The translations under genes and the position numbers were made by a program. From Lucifuga dentata (Eukaryota; Chordata; Actinopteri; Ophidiiformes; Bythitidae): 64,000 bases of DNA. This document shows, piece after piece, positions 48,780-60,892 of this stretch. Positions within the stretch are counted from its first letter, which is position 1. Every line of letters begins with the position of its first letter. The stretch spans positions 366,929 to 430,928 of the forward strand of contig VXCM01000203.1 in the NCBI GenBank assembly GCA_014773175.1, in the 5' to 3' direction. A model generated the notes under the pieces. It made no database searches. It was not told the origin of the DNA and worked only from the letters and a program-made list of their open reading frames with translations.

Positions 48780-51276
48780 CATTTTGCCATGCCCTGGCTA
48801 TTAATACTGCAATTAGCTTTAAGCTGGTTTTAACTTGTTTCTTTCTGTTTAGATCATATACTGTAGATAGATCAGTGAGGCCTCATACAGTGCAGAGCAA
48901 AATCAGTGCAATCAGTCTGGGCTGGTGGGCTGAGTACAAAGGAGAAAATCAGCACACCACCACCCACTGTAGTCACCCTGCCTGGACAGGCTCTGGATAG
49001 CTGTAAGTGGCACAGCCATGGTCATCCATGTGGTGAGTCATGTCTAACAAGCCTAGTAAGTGTAGACAGCAGTCAGGTCATCACAGCAGGATTTTACTCA
49101 AATAAACTGCAACAAACTCCGAGCATCTCGCTGCTTTGCCTCTACAATCCTTTAATCTATGTCTCTACAGGGACACAAACAGTACAGTATCACCTGAGGG
49201 TTTTACACTTTGTTGGTGTCAGCTGTGACAGAATATAAATGGCGCAGAACAAAGAGAAGTGAGAGATACAGAGCCTACTTGTGGTGCAAAAACCTGAAAA
49301 AGGAGGACAGAAGACATTTTCCTTGTTAAATAGAAAATGGGGAATTGAGATTTTGTCTTGTGCAATATTTTCAAAGATTATACCTGGAAATCAGTACTGG
49401 TCTTGTACCCCATTACTGCAGTATTAATCTTCTCCTCCCCTTCCCACTTGCACACATTTATGGAAATGCACGCACGGATACATGCTTGCTCATCCCCGTT
49501 CTCCAGGACTAATTACTTTAAATGAAAAAAACTCTCCTTTGGGGCACCAGTTTCACCCAGTGTCTGATGAGCAGAAATTACATGTCTAATAGAATGGAAT
49601 AGTTGAGCAAATTGAAGAAATGAAACACACTTTTTTTATCTAGGTGCCACCTTAAATTAGATTTTAATTTGGACCACACACATAATGGAGTGCAGTAAGC
49701 CTTCTTTGGCACGTCTCCCAATTGCCTGTGGCTTTCTTATTTCTGCAGCCTGCATGCTGTATCTATTATCAACTCCACTGACCACCATTTTTAGGAAGAG
49801 TACGATGGGTGAAAAAAATTAAACGAGCACACTGTCATCATAAACCAAACCTTAGAAATAGAACTATAACTATAAGTATAAAGGTTTATTTGAGTTGCCC
49901 TTTATTGAAACTAAGACTTCACCTGAGAGTATACTGAAAATTTAAAACAATAAAGAATATTTAAGCAGAATTTCAATCTGGGTACAAGAAATCAGTCTAT
50001 TCAATGCTCATCTCATTACTGCCTGCAGATAATGTGCCTTTGAGGTTTTAGTGAGCTTTATTGTGCAAATAATAATCTAATTAGTCTCCAGCTATTTCTC
50101 ATATTTGCTTTTCCCATGATATGTGATACACAAATGTGGGTGGATTTTTCTGTATTTACTGGAAAAGCAATCGACAAATTGAATCCGTAGCATATATCTT
50201 CAAACCCCTAAAAGAAATCATTAACTAAAAAAGTTGAGAAGGAAGAGAAGTTGAGCAGTGTCAAACAATGCTACTTTGCTATGCTACTTTGAACGATGAG
50301 TGCCCAATCCCAATTTTGCGGCTGTGCTCAAAGTTCAACCAAATTCAACTTTGATCCCTCTGCCAGTGACCTTTCAAATGCAAAATTGACAATGAAGGAA
50401 AGGCTCACAGGGCTACAAGGTTACCCTGGAATATAGTCTCCATGTTTAAATGTGAGGTTATCTGAATCCAAAACTAAGCGCAGTTCTTGATGACACATAT
50501 GTCACTCTGCTCCTTGAACCAAGTAAAGTGCAGAACCTCAGGTGTGAATGCAGCATGGTTAATGAAGCTCAAATTGCTTACGGCCACACAACTGCACCTG
50601 CTGATCATGTGTTGGCAGCCTAAAATTTGCACTACACTTTATTAGCTTAGCTACTGGGACCAGACACCTGAGTCTCAAAATAAATTTGTCAGACAGAGTG
50701 AAACATCAGAATTTCTGGCTGTTACTTCATCTATAAAGATTCCCTGAAAAACTGATTAATGCAAAATGTGTAATTAAATAAAATATACAAGAAAAAGCTA
50801 TTTGTCAGACCACTTGGGGCATCTTTCCAACAAAAAGGGCTTCTTTAGAGGCATATAGTTAAGTGTATCTTGATGTTGTGATGTGATGTTGAATCAACAC
50901 ACACAGCAAGCTGTGTTGGTCCCAGAGGGGCTTCCACAGGATCCATACCGTATGTTATAGCCTTTGGTTCAGGGACTTCAAAGCTTTTGGATTAAACTGA
51001 GAAACTGCTTTAAAGACACTGACTTCATCTAACTTTGTATGTAGATACTTTATATCCAGACTGGACAGTGTTTTCAGCTGGTAGCAATACACAAGGACAG
51101 TTGTTGTTATGTCAGATCAAACATTCTTCTTACAGATGGTGTTAACTACATTTTTTGAGACATCATTAGTTCTTGACACTCCTACTGTTGGCCAACTCCT
51201 TTCTGTTATCAGTTTATTGACACTAATGATATTACGCCTTAGTGTATTTTATTATTGTTTCATATATGACACAGAT
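48779..51276. other. Non-coding stretch, nothing firm
   Basis: The part near 49500-50120 is ATTA-rich and repeat-free, like many conserved non-coding elements. The part near 50300-50420 resembles an old interspersed repeat, but no second copy is present here. Confidence 0.35.
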
Positions 51277-51332
51277 TTAAAGGACCATACGAGTAGTATT
51301 TAACATACAAAACCACATGTATGGTCCTTTAA
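51277..51332. mobile_element. Minimal 56-bp TTAA foldback element
   Basis: TTAAAGGACCATAC (51277-51290) and GTATGGTCCTTTAA (51319-51332) are perfect inverted arms, and one further base pairs on each side. The 28 bases between include gagtagtattt and aaccacatgt. The arms are the same as the ends of the ~500-bp TTAA MITE copies, so this is an extreme internal deletion derivative or a distinct tiny MITE. Confidence 0.8.
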
Positions 51333-51475
51333 AGCCCTTAGAAATATGTGTTTGTTATATGACCTCATTAATTCATCTCTGGCATTTTGCAGTAATGCTA
51401 GTGCTACTGTAAATAACACTCCATCCCACTATGCACTCACACCAAGTCAATTTAAGTCACAGTTTTCCTCTTTTT

Positions 51476-51540
51476 GTTTTTTTTTTTTTTTTNTTTTTTT
51501 TTTTTTTTTGTTTTTTTTTTTGTTGTTGTTGTTTTTTGGA
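51476..51540. repeat. T-rich tract with single N
   Basis: Poly-T interrupted by an N at 51493, then TTG and T variants. Chance phenylalanine-rich frames cross it. Confidence 0.85.
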
Positions 51541-51759
51541 AGGGGATCAAACAGAGGGATGTTTGTTTTCACATGTCTGGGGTGCAAGAAGGAGCAAAAG
51601 AAAAGACAAGATACAGCTGCTGAAAATAAAAATAAACAGGAACTGTATTTACGGGAAGAGAGTGGAGCTGTAGAAGCAGCTTCAAGAGGCCAGTCTAATG
51701 GCCCAGAGGTCATGGCACTGTATGTGTGTGGGTGAGAGAGAGTGTGTGGAAGAGAGAGT

Positions 51760-51774
51760 GGGGTGNGGGGGGGG
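51760..51774. repeat. G-rich tract with single N
   Basis: An N at 51766 lies within ggggtg-gggggggg. Another contig join at a homopolymer. Confidence 0.8.
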
Positions 51775-54587
51775 TAGAAAGGGACAAATATGGTCAGACT
51801 GAGAATTGTATCCTCAACATAGTTTTCCAATACAAAAGGCTACTAAAGACGTATTAAAATGAGATTCAGCCCATAAAAGTTCTGCCTTTCTTTCAAATAC
51901 ACCAATATCTTATCCACCATCATATTACACAAATCAAATTTACATTATATATGTTCGTGAAGAATGGTGGATGGTTATAGATGGAGAAAAAAACAGATTT
52001 ATTCATTCATTGACTTTGTCTGCTTATTCCTATCTCAGTCCACGGGGGACTGGAACCAATCCCTGCATACCTTCTGAAAGAGAAGATAAATTAAAAAATA
52101 TCTTCATATAGTCTTATTAGGATTCTGCTGCAGCCCACTGCAAGCTGATTTAACACTGAAAAAAACATGCTTTCATATCATGCATGGAGGAATTCTGGCA
52201 GCTGTCAAGATACTCCTCTGATAACGTAAGCCAGAGAGACAACATAGATGTGTTGAAAGAGCTGCAGTTAGAATAATAACTTATCACCAGCACCAGTCTT
52301 TGGTTTTTGACTACAGCCAAGACTGGCTGAGTCAATATGTGTTTCCCACTTTACCTCCTCTAACTAATGGAATCTCCACCTTATCCAGACTTGGCATTGT
52401 GGAGTGTGTGTCTGCATGTGTGCATGTTTGACACAAATTTTTGAAGTTTTAAGTGTTCTGGACTGAAGGAAACAAAACTGTACTGACTGATAAAGTTTTG
52501 AAGGTAATTTCACCTCTGATAAGATGGCAAAGGTCACAGGTCGGGTTTATGCCACGAGTGGCAGCAATTGAGTAAATAAAGCAAAGGTTAATGTTTTGTA
52601 CTATGTGCCGTTCACCTCTATTCATTATTCATAATTGACACAAATTAAATGACTGCATCCAATATTTCCTCTTCACACTACAACAAACTACTTTGTGCAA
52701 GATAATATTCAAAGTTTAGCCCTCAACATAATTCAGCACTGCAAAAGAATTTTTCCTGTAATGAGGGATTATAGCACATCTTGCTCTGCAGGGATTTTTA
52801 AAGCAATAAGCTGGAATGACAGAAAGTTCCCTGAATAGAGGAATTATCATGCTGTAATATGTGTATATAGATAGATTTTTTTTGCCACTCTACTACCAGC
52901 TATTATCTCATTGTGACTGTAACTTAATCCAGGTAGACACTGTACAAGTTTGGCTGAATTTTAACCCCATTTGACAGTCACCAAATAATCCCCAGAGAGA
53001 GGCTGAATTTCATCCTGATTAGTTTGACATGCAGTTTGAAGAGAACTATGATGGCTGATTATTTGCCAAAGCGATTAAGCAATCGACTGATTGGATGAAT
53101 TTCTGACATGTCAGTAATGTTGGTTGGCTCATGTGCAATCTGAAGATAACATTTGAATTTCATATTTATCAAATCAATAATATTTATCAGTATTCATCAA
53201 AACAAGCTCCCTACAGTTATGTCATAATTGTAATGAACTTGCTTTGATGTTATTGCAGTCTTCAAGACATTGTTGCTAACTCAGTAGTCTTGATTATTGG
53301 CATTCTCAAAAGCTAATCTATTGATTGGTTGAGTTTATGAACTTAAATGGACAAACCAGCCACGTGTCCATAATCTATCTTTTTTTCTTCTTCTTCTTCT
53401 TGGTTTCTGTGCAGAGTGCCAGGGCACAAAGTAACACTGCTTTTACTTTATAGGGCGCATTCCGAGTTCCTTATTTGATCCTCCCTCCTTTCCTTTCCTC
53501 GATCCTCTAGTGGCCTGGAAACCAATCTGGTCCACCATCTTTAAGGACATTCCATAGTGTTTATTTCTGTTCTGAGGATGGAGGAGTGAGGACCAAGGAG
53601 CAAGGAGGCTTCAACATGAGCAAGGAAACGCCAGACGATCCTACGGAAGTCTGTTATCTGACAGTCACACCCCTTTACTGGAAGTCTGTTTCTGATTGGA
53701 CAGATCTATTACTGCTGATCCAATACACCAACACCACATCATAATATAACTACATCATGAGTTTCACCAAACATGCAAACAGAAACATAACAGCAACATC
53801 TCAGGTGTAAAATTATTCTGATTATTTATGTTTAATTTTGTCTGATTGATCATCAGTTTAAAATGACTGGATGTGTGTTCAGCACAGCTCTGAATGATAA
53901 AGAAACATAAAACAACTCTTATATTGTCACAACCAGCTGTATTGATCTGTACCAACAAAATCCACTGACATGTTAAATAAAACATCCTGTTAGTTGAAGT
54001 TCACTAACGCTAATAAAAATTTATATTTACCTCTCTGAGCAGTGAAATACACATAAAAATTATAAAGATTGTCCTGCATGTGGACATTTGTCAAACTGTT
54101 CATGTTAATTGTTACAGTAATATTCAGAGGAGAATATTTCATTATTTTATTATCTTGTAGAAATTAAACAAAGCAGCTCCAAGCGCTCTGACAGCTGATC
54201 AGCTGTGTGATAAGTCACGCCGCTTCAGTGAGGATGTTACATTTCTCTTAAATCGTGGTTCCTCAGCTCCTCTGTTCTCGCTTCTTTTCCTTGCATCCTT
54301 TCCTTGCATCTTCAGTGGGTGGGACTTAGACAAAAGTGAGTGCATTTTGTGGATGCAACCATATTGTTTTGAATAGAATAAAGCTTTACTGTAAATTGTC
54401 AATAGCCAGAACTGTCTGGATATGTCAATGAATCAGTACATATATATGGACACTATACACTGATTTTTTTTTTCCTTCTGTACTACGATTAAGACAAGAA
54501 TGTGAGTAATCTGTACACATAGTTTGCCAAATATGCATGTATACAATTATGAATACAAGTATAATGGAGAATCTGCCAGGAAACTCT
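51775..54587. other. Non-coding stretch with a CT/GA-rich foldback
   Basis: At about 53478-53505 (cctccctcctttcc) and 53575-53612 (gaggatggaggagtgagg) the two strands are partly complementary, suggesting a small foldback remnant. At 54290-54311 ttccttgcatc is repeated in tandem. No gene is recognised. Confidence 0.35.
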
Positions 54588-54770
54588 TATTTAGAGTATA
54601 AAGTTTACATGCGTGAGTAAATCCATTTTTAATTGTATAATCTAGGTCTATTACTTGGAGAAATCTTACATTGATTTATGCCAGTTTCAATCTAATTATG
54701 ATTTTTTTTTACATGACTTTGGAAAAATTAATTTATTGCCTTCATCATAGTATAATTTAAGTATAATCAA
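54588..54770 (+). repeat. Dispersed repeat pair E, copy 2
   Basis: Partner of 31805-32005. It shares tgtataatctaggtctatta, then taattatg, then tttattgcctt and agtataat blocks in order. Divergence and small gaps suggest an old element. Confidence 0.6.
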
Positions 54771-54997
54771 AGCGTCGCGTTGTGGTATCAATTGAGCCGT
54801 ATAGCGTCTGCATAAAAATCTCAGGCTTTGGCTGTTCATAATGGGTGATTCAAGTGGGCAATGTGAGTTCACACAAAAGATAGCATTACATAAATAAAAC
54901 AATGTCTGGCATCTTTTACACCTTGATTAAAATATGATCTCATCCATATGAAGTCATGCAAATCACATTGCATTCTGATCTTGATCTCTTGTATGTG

Positions 54998-55080
54998 CAT
55001 TTACACCTTGCATTAAAATATGTTTTATCTGGATTTAAACTATCTGGATACAGGTCACATGTTAATGCAAGGTGTAAATG
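54998..55080. mobile_element. 83-bp MITE with perfect 19-bp arms
   Basis: CATTTACACCTTGCATTAA at 54998-55016 is the exact reverse complement of TTAATGCAAGGTGTAAATG at 55062-55080. A related but diverged end, cttttacaccttgattaaaa, lies at about 54912, so a second copy or an older element may surround it. The gcatttacacc-type end is common in fish hAT-like MITEs (recollection). Confidence 0.75.
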
Positions 55081-55911
55081 AGGCTGTAGAGTAGCTGGCT
55101 GTAGACTGAACGGAAGGCACTGGAATATTTTTAGCTTCAATTTTTCATAAGTATTCCCAAACAAGTTGGACACTGGACAGTGAAATTGGGTCTTCAAAAA
55201 AGTTTTGCTTCAGTTACCAAAGATGTTTTCTATATGGGCTTTCTTATTTCTCAATTTACCACAATTGCCTATTAGGCCAGTGAACCTCCACCCCCACCAT
55301 CTTCCTGCACAATTTTCCCAGCACATTTAGAAACTGCAACCATTTTCTCATGCACAATGGTTGCAAAATGAATGTCGATACTACTTGGTCAAGGGACAAA
55401 AGAAAAAAAAGCATTACATTTACTGATATAGCGTCAACTGTGTTGCATGGAGAATTACCTGCAATAAATGAAAGCACAGGCAGGAGAGGGAGAGATAAAG
55501 CGAGGGCGTAAAAATGGAGGAACGAGCCCAGCGTTTGCAGATTTTGTTGTGTGAAATAGCTGGCCATTATCTGGTCAGCCAGGAAGGTTTAGCACAGTGT
55601 GAGGAATGCTAAGGTGTGTCCTGGCATGTAATTAACAGATAAAACTGTTGGTTCATTAAATGCATATGCAGTGTCATGCATTCAGTATGCTAATATTGAT
55701 TGTCCGGACATCTCCATGCACCTCCCTGCTCACTGGACTTGTGACACACTACATCCATCACACCACCTACCTCCACCATATTTATAGAATTTTAATTAGC
55801 TGTGAGCTCAAGCCAACATCATTAGCTTTTCTCTCATTTTTTTCTCAGCAAACAGCCATGCATGATAATAATGGTGTTCTCAAACTGAAGCAGTAGGTAT
55901 CTATATCAAGG

Positions 55912-55914
<3 letters not shown>
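55081..55914. other. Non-coding stretch, nothing recognised
   Basis: Unique-looking sequence. The minus-strand frame at 55256-55567 is hydrophobic and unsupported. Confidence 0.4.

Positions 55915-55968
<54 letters not shown>
55915..55968. repeat. (GA)n microsatellite
   Basis: About 26 perfect GA units. Confidence 0.95.
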
Positions 55969-55973
<5 letters not shown>

Positions 55974-56576
55974 CAAAAGGTTGACAGTTTAAAATGACAA
56001 TGAAAAATGGAAGCAACGCAAGAAAAAAAACAGCACAACATGTGGAATGCAGACAATAATGTCACCTTGGAATAATTTCAGTATGATTAAATGAGAAGCT
56101 GCAGCCATTTCTCTGTGATGACAGTATCTGAAAATAGTCAATACACCTGAATTCCAAGTAACTATGCAGGAGAGTTTTAGTCTCACCAACATGTAGCGCC
56201 ACGCCAACATCTAGATGCTCTCAGATATGTCCAGGTTTATGTAAAATATCATGCTGGAAATCAGAATGTATTTGTCTGAATAACATTTATGCTTTTTTTG
56301 TGCTATCGCAGCTATACATTTCTTGATTTCAAATACCTCTGATGAATTACTTCTTCTGTGTAAAGTTTCTAGATTCTGTATCAGGCTCTTCCTTAACCAA
56401 CTCATGCAGGAAATAGAAAACAAACAACATGATGATAAGCTTTCATAGTAAATTTTAACAGTGTCACTGACAGCCAAAACCAAAGTTGAGATAATATAAT
56501 ACATGCTGAGAAGGATGTTGAGGGGTTTAAATATATGTCTGTGTGCACTCCTTACAATAGTAAAGAAAAAACAAAT

Positions 56577-57058
56577 CTGGATCGCATTATGGACACAGGG
56601 ATGAATAATCACAATACTCCATGTTCTGTATAAGGATCATATCCTGAATATGATCAAAGCAACTCACAGTGCACACACACTGCATAAATGTTTTATGAAA
56701 TTTTCTCTTCTGTGGGAAGTGAGACACTTTTCATCCTCCAGTATATTCATCCTGAACTTGTGACTCGTGGACATGCCCCTTTGTCTACAGGGACACAGCA
56801 GTAATACACACATGCACCCATGGACATAGAGTATACACACCCACACACTCACACAATGCTTACTTAAGGGTGACCTAATTAAGCCTTGGGGTAGGTGTAA
56901 TTACTTGCAACCTTCATCTGCCCCGTTCGCTTTTGTTATGGCTACTTGCTGCCTATGGACTGAGCCACTGTGTGCCTATGCTCTTGTTGCCCAGGGACTC
57001 AATTGTTAGCTGGATCGCATTATGGACACAGGGATGAATAATCACAATACTCCATGTT
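56577..57058. repeat. Exact 49-bp direct repeat pair, 433 bp apart
   Basis: Bases 56577-56625 and 57010-57058 are identical (the unit begins ctggatcgcattatggacac and ends actccatgtt). No N lies between them, unlike the overlap artefacts. The 384 bp between copies show no other repeat. It could be a recent short duplication or a local misassembly. Confidence 0.8.
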
Positions 57059-57624
57059 ACTTCACAGATATCATTCATTTGATTTCAAACGTATACATTT
57101 AGGTTGGCTGCTGCTTTAATTCTTCACTTACTATTTCACAGAATTGCATGTAAGGACACATTAGGGTCTTTGCTTGCTTTGATAATTTCAAGCTATAAAG
57201 TAATTATTCAAATGAATAATTAAGACTGTCGTGCCTTCAAATGAGCAACATTTTTATCTAGAGACAGAGGTCGTGCATTATGTACACTTAGAAATTTAAC
57301 AATCTGAAGCGCATATGTACTTTCAGGTACAGCATAGCCCCACAAATTTCTAGATATTCTAAGCTGAACATTTCTAATTGCAGATAAGCCAGAAGTTCCA
57401 TTTAGATTCAGTTATGCTTGAATAAACATATGTAGATTGTCATGTTTCTGAATTCTGATTAAGACACTTTCCCATCCAGAGCTTTTCTGATTCAAGTGAT
57501 AATCTTATGTGGTCTAATTTGGCACAGTTTAATAACTAATTGTTTTTATGCTTGCTGTTACTAAGATTTATCCAAATTTGTATTATTGTTTAATTTGTCC
57601 TGTACAAACACCCATTTGTTACTT
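57059..57624. other. Non-coding stretch, nothing recognised
   Basis: AT-rich unique-looking sequence without supported frames. Confidence 0.4.
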
Positions 57625-57980
57625 ACCTCCACCAAGAAGATCACGTTTTCATCTTCAATAGTTGGTTGGACTGTTTATCTGTAGGATACCTCAAAAAGTA
57701 GACAGATTTTGATAAAATAGACAGGTGGGACTTTGGGCAAGGAAGAGTTGATTAGATTTTGAGGCTGAGCTGGATGGAGATTGGAGATTTCTTTAACGTT
57801 TCAAGATAGAGCATTTATTGACAGTTTTGCCTATTTCTCAAAAAACAAGATACCAATCTTAATGAAAAAACTGAAACATGTTTATCCTATGATGAACTAT
57901 GAAAAGGTGCAATTTAGTGCAGATCCAGACACTGATCCTTATCTGGTGGATTAAAATGTGTGATCTGACAGAGGTCACAT
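57625..57980 (+). mobile_element. Complete-looking repeat of the 'cctccaccaag' type with inverted ends
   Basis: It begins acctccaccaag and ends ctgacagaggtc near 57978. The ends are approximate reverse complements of each other. The interior has tatctgtaggatacctcaaaaa, acaggtgggactttgggcaag, ttctttaacgtttcaagatag, gatcttaatgaaa-like and gtgcagatccagacactgat blocks in the order typical of a repeat abundant in fish. The 23.5 kb element belongs to the same family. Confidence 0.65.
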
Positions 57981-58337
57981 TTATGGTGTCACTGTACATA
58001 AACAAATAAGGCTACATACATGAAACTATGAGCAATGTGTTAAGATGATGCTGATTCAGCAGTATGAAACAGTTTTGATATTGTTAGTATTTGATATTTT
58101 CAAGAGTTAGTATAGATCAAGAGGATGATGTCCACAGTGCTGCTGTACAATGAATTTAGCTGATAAATGTTTTTACACATTTGATTTAAAGTGTGTAAAG
58201 GTCTGGAGTTATATTAGCAAAAGAAAAGTAAGCTACAAGGACTGTAAGGCCTTGGCACTTTCAGAGTGCTTTCTACTTTTAATCTATGTTATGGCTGTAT
58301 GTTTTCCTGGTGTGTGATGGTGGGTGATATATAAATA

Positions 58338-58371
<34 letters not shown>

Positions 58372-59751
58372 TTGTACAGACTATATGGCATTGGAAGCAC
58401 TGCTTTTTATTTATTCTTTAACACAACTTGACCCACTGTGGGTCAGTCATTACAAACTTTGCATGAACGCATAGAACTTTATTTTAGAATGCTGGTGAGG
58501 ATCCTGAAGTCTCCAGAAATGCTAAATATGTCAGGTTGAATTTTGAGGAAATTCGCACAAAATATTGCACTACTCATCTTGAATATTTGCATTTGATGTA
58601 ATCATGCAGACATAAAATCATGGAATCTTGTGTTTGAATTTTTCACTCAGTTCAATCATGACATACTGTGGCTGCAATGACATTTTGGAACAAGCAGATA
58701 CAAATATATGCTGCTGTCATCCAGGGATAAGACTATCTGTCTATGCACCATATTTTGGTTCTTTTTTTAAACACATGCGTGTATGTATAACATGGTTTTA
58801 CTAGGTGCAGTAACAGTAAAACTTCAAGTCTTCTTATTACAGTGGGTTTGGTCATTTAGCAATAATAGCCCCATTAATATCTTCTTTGAAAGAGGGTCTA
58901 AATGAGGGTGGTGTGATCAATGTGGCTTAAGCCTGAGGTGATGGAGGTCACTGATAAAAAATGTTATCACACAAGCTGTCATCTGTGGTGGCAATTTGAT
59001 GTAGGATCTGTTAGTAATTAATCACAGGGACTTGGTAATGCATTTGTTCGATCTCGGAGAGATTCATCGTGTTGGACAGTGGCCCTTGAAAGGTCATATT
59101 CCCTAGTTGTTGGTCATTCAGTGAGACTTATATTTGAAGGATGCATGGAGATTTGTGTAGTCAATAGCAGTTTATCATTATGCACATATTAAATGAGTCA
59201 CTGCTGAGATTGAATATAAATGTGTTTAAATGAGCCTTGACCATGTCCAGAAATGCCAAGTCAAGTATACTGTATGTAGCTTTGAAAATTGCAATAAGGA
59301 AAATAGGAATTATTTTGATCCTTTCAGCCAGGCTCTTTCATCATATACATTTCAGTTAATTTAACAGTTTCTGTTACCCTTACATTAGCCTAACCTGAAC
59401 CTTAAAATGAACCCTAACTTAGACATTGAATATCTATAGAAGACTTTTTACACTATTGAATTGACTGAGATCTCGTCAATACTCAGTGACCTACATAATC
59501 ACAATAGTTAAGATCAATATTGCAATTGTACTCACAAAATAAAGCAAAACGGCATTTCAAAAGAGAGCACTTACAATCCTTGAAAACGGTCACTTTTATG
59601 TTGAGTTCCTGTATCTACTGAAAACATGCAACATAGAAAACATGCAACAATTCATTCCACAGTGAAGGAAACATTGGTGATGGAGCTCTGCTTTGACCTC
59701 TGGATGGAGCGGATGAAAGGTTACGGGAATAGAAATGACTGCCAAATGTAC
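57981..59751. other. Non-coding stretch with AT/T tract
   Basis: An AT microsatellite running into poly-T lies at 58326-58373. A 17-base perfect palindrome, TGACCCACTGTGGGTCA, lies at 58429-58445. No gene is recognised. Confidence 0.4.
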
Positions 59752-59896
59752 CTGCATCGATTTCCCCTCCACCATCGTTCCTCTGCCTGCCACTCACAAT
59801 AGATGGAGTGATTTCTGGGATGTCAGGGTGCCAATCAATGCGAGATGAAGAATAGAAGGTTTTGGTGGGTGGAAGTCCAGGAAAAGGAACCTCATC
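59752..59896 (-). CDS. Possible internal exon, unidentified
   Basis: On the minus strand a pyrimidine-rich stretch ending ...ccctttaaataag precedes an open frame starting at 59896 (DEVPFPGLPPTKTFYSSS, then IDWHPDIPEITPSI). A consensus-like donor follows either at 59797 (ATT/gtgagt, giving 99 nt, phase 0-0) or at 59751 (GCAG/gtacat, giving 145 nt). Composition is protein-like rather than simple sequence. I do not recognise the protein, no neighbouring exon is visible, and chance cannot be excluded. Confidence 0.22.
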
Positions 59897-59930
59897 CTTA
59901 TTTAAAGGGAAAAACAAAGAATTTATCCAG

Positions 59931-59970
59931 ATCAGATTACCTTGCACAGCATCAGATTACCTTGCACAGC
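59931..59970. repeat. Perfect 20-bp tandem duplication
   Basis: ATCAGATTACCTTGCACAGC occurs twice back to back with no N between. It is either a slippage-type duplication or an assembly error. Confidence 0.85.
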
Positions 59971-60854
59971 TCGAACATTAGAACAGATAGGTCAAGGTTG
60001 CCTGGTTGCTGAATAAGGTGTTTTGTGTGTGTCTCTGTGTGTGTGGTTACAAAGATTTTTGCAATACTATGGCAGTCAGTATATTTACAGGCACATTACA
60101 ACTTGAACTGTAATCAAATTTAGGTAATGTGTCGATTTTGTCAAACCTGTAAATGTCATAGATTGAAATCAATATAAATCTATGTGGTGTACCCCAAGTA
60201 ACATACAATTGCAAGTCGATTTATTCAAGCATGCAAATGCTCCAACAGCTTACAGCAGTTCTGCGTACACATTTCCTCACCTGGCATACATCCTCTTGCA
60301 AGATGATTAATCATAGTACAGATAAAAATCAGAGTACAGTGTGCATGTAAACATGCTGCGTGTAAGAATCCTTCGCTGAGAGTTAGTATTGATTTGACTG
60401 GGTAGAAACTCTTAACTAATCACACATTAAATTATGTTATGTAGTCCAGTCTAGTTTTGGAGCACAACTGTTGGTAGGTGCTAAACACAAAATATTGTAT
60501 TCCATAGTGTCTAGTCTATCGCTGTGCTTTATTTTTTGCATTGATTTTTCAATTTTCTAACTTTGTTGAATCCGGTCTTCACTGACATCTATCAGTTGGC
60601 TGCCAATTGTCTGGAAATGCAAGCCAAGTGAACTGAGCAAGCAGTAGATATAGCGCGATACTACTTCTTTGAGGTACAGGGTCAACTTTTCTGTTTTCCA
60701 CAGCACACGTCATCATTTGCTGGTCTATTTGTGCTCCGTTTGCCATCCACTGGCAGTGTTGTTATGTACCGAGCCTCCTGATAGGACCATGTTGATCCAA
60801 GCCTGACAGCAAATCAATGAAATGTATTCCCCTAGCATCAATGCGGGTAGATAT

Positions 60855-60892
60855 AAAAAAAAAAAAAAAAAANAAAAAAAAAAAAAAAAAAA
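60855..60892. repeat. Poly-A tract with single N
   Basis: A runs on both sides of an N at 60873. Confidence 0.85.
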
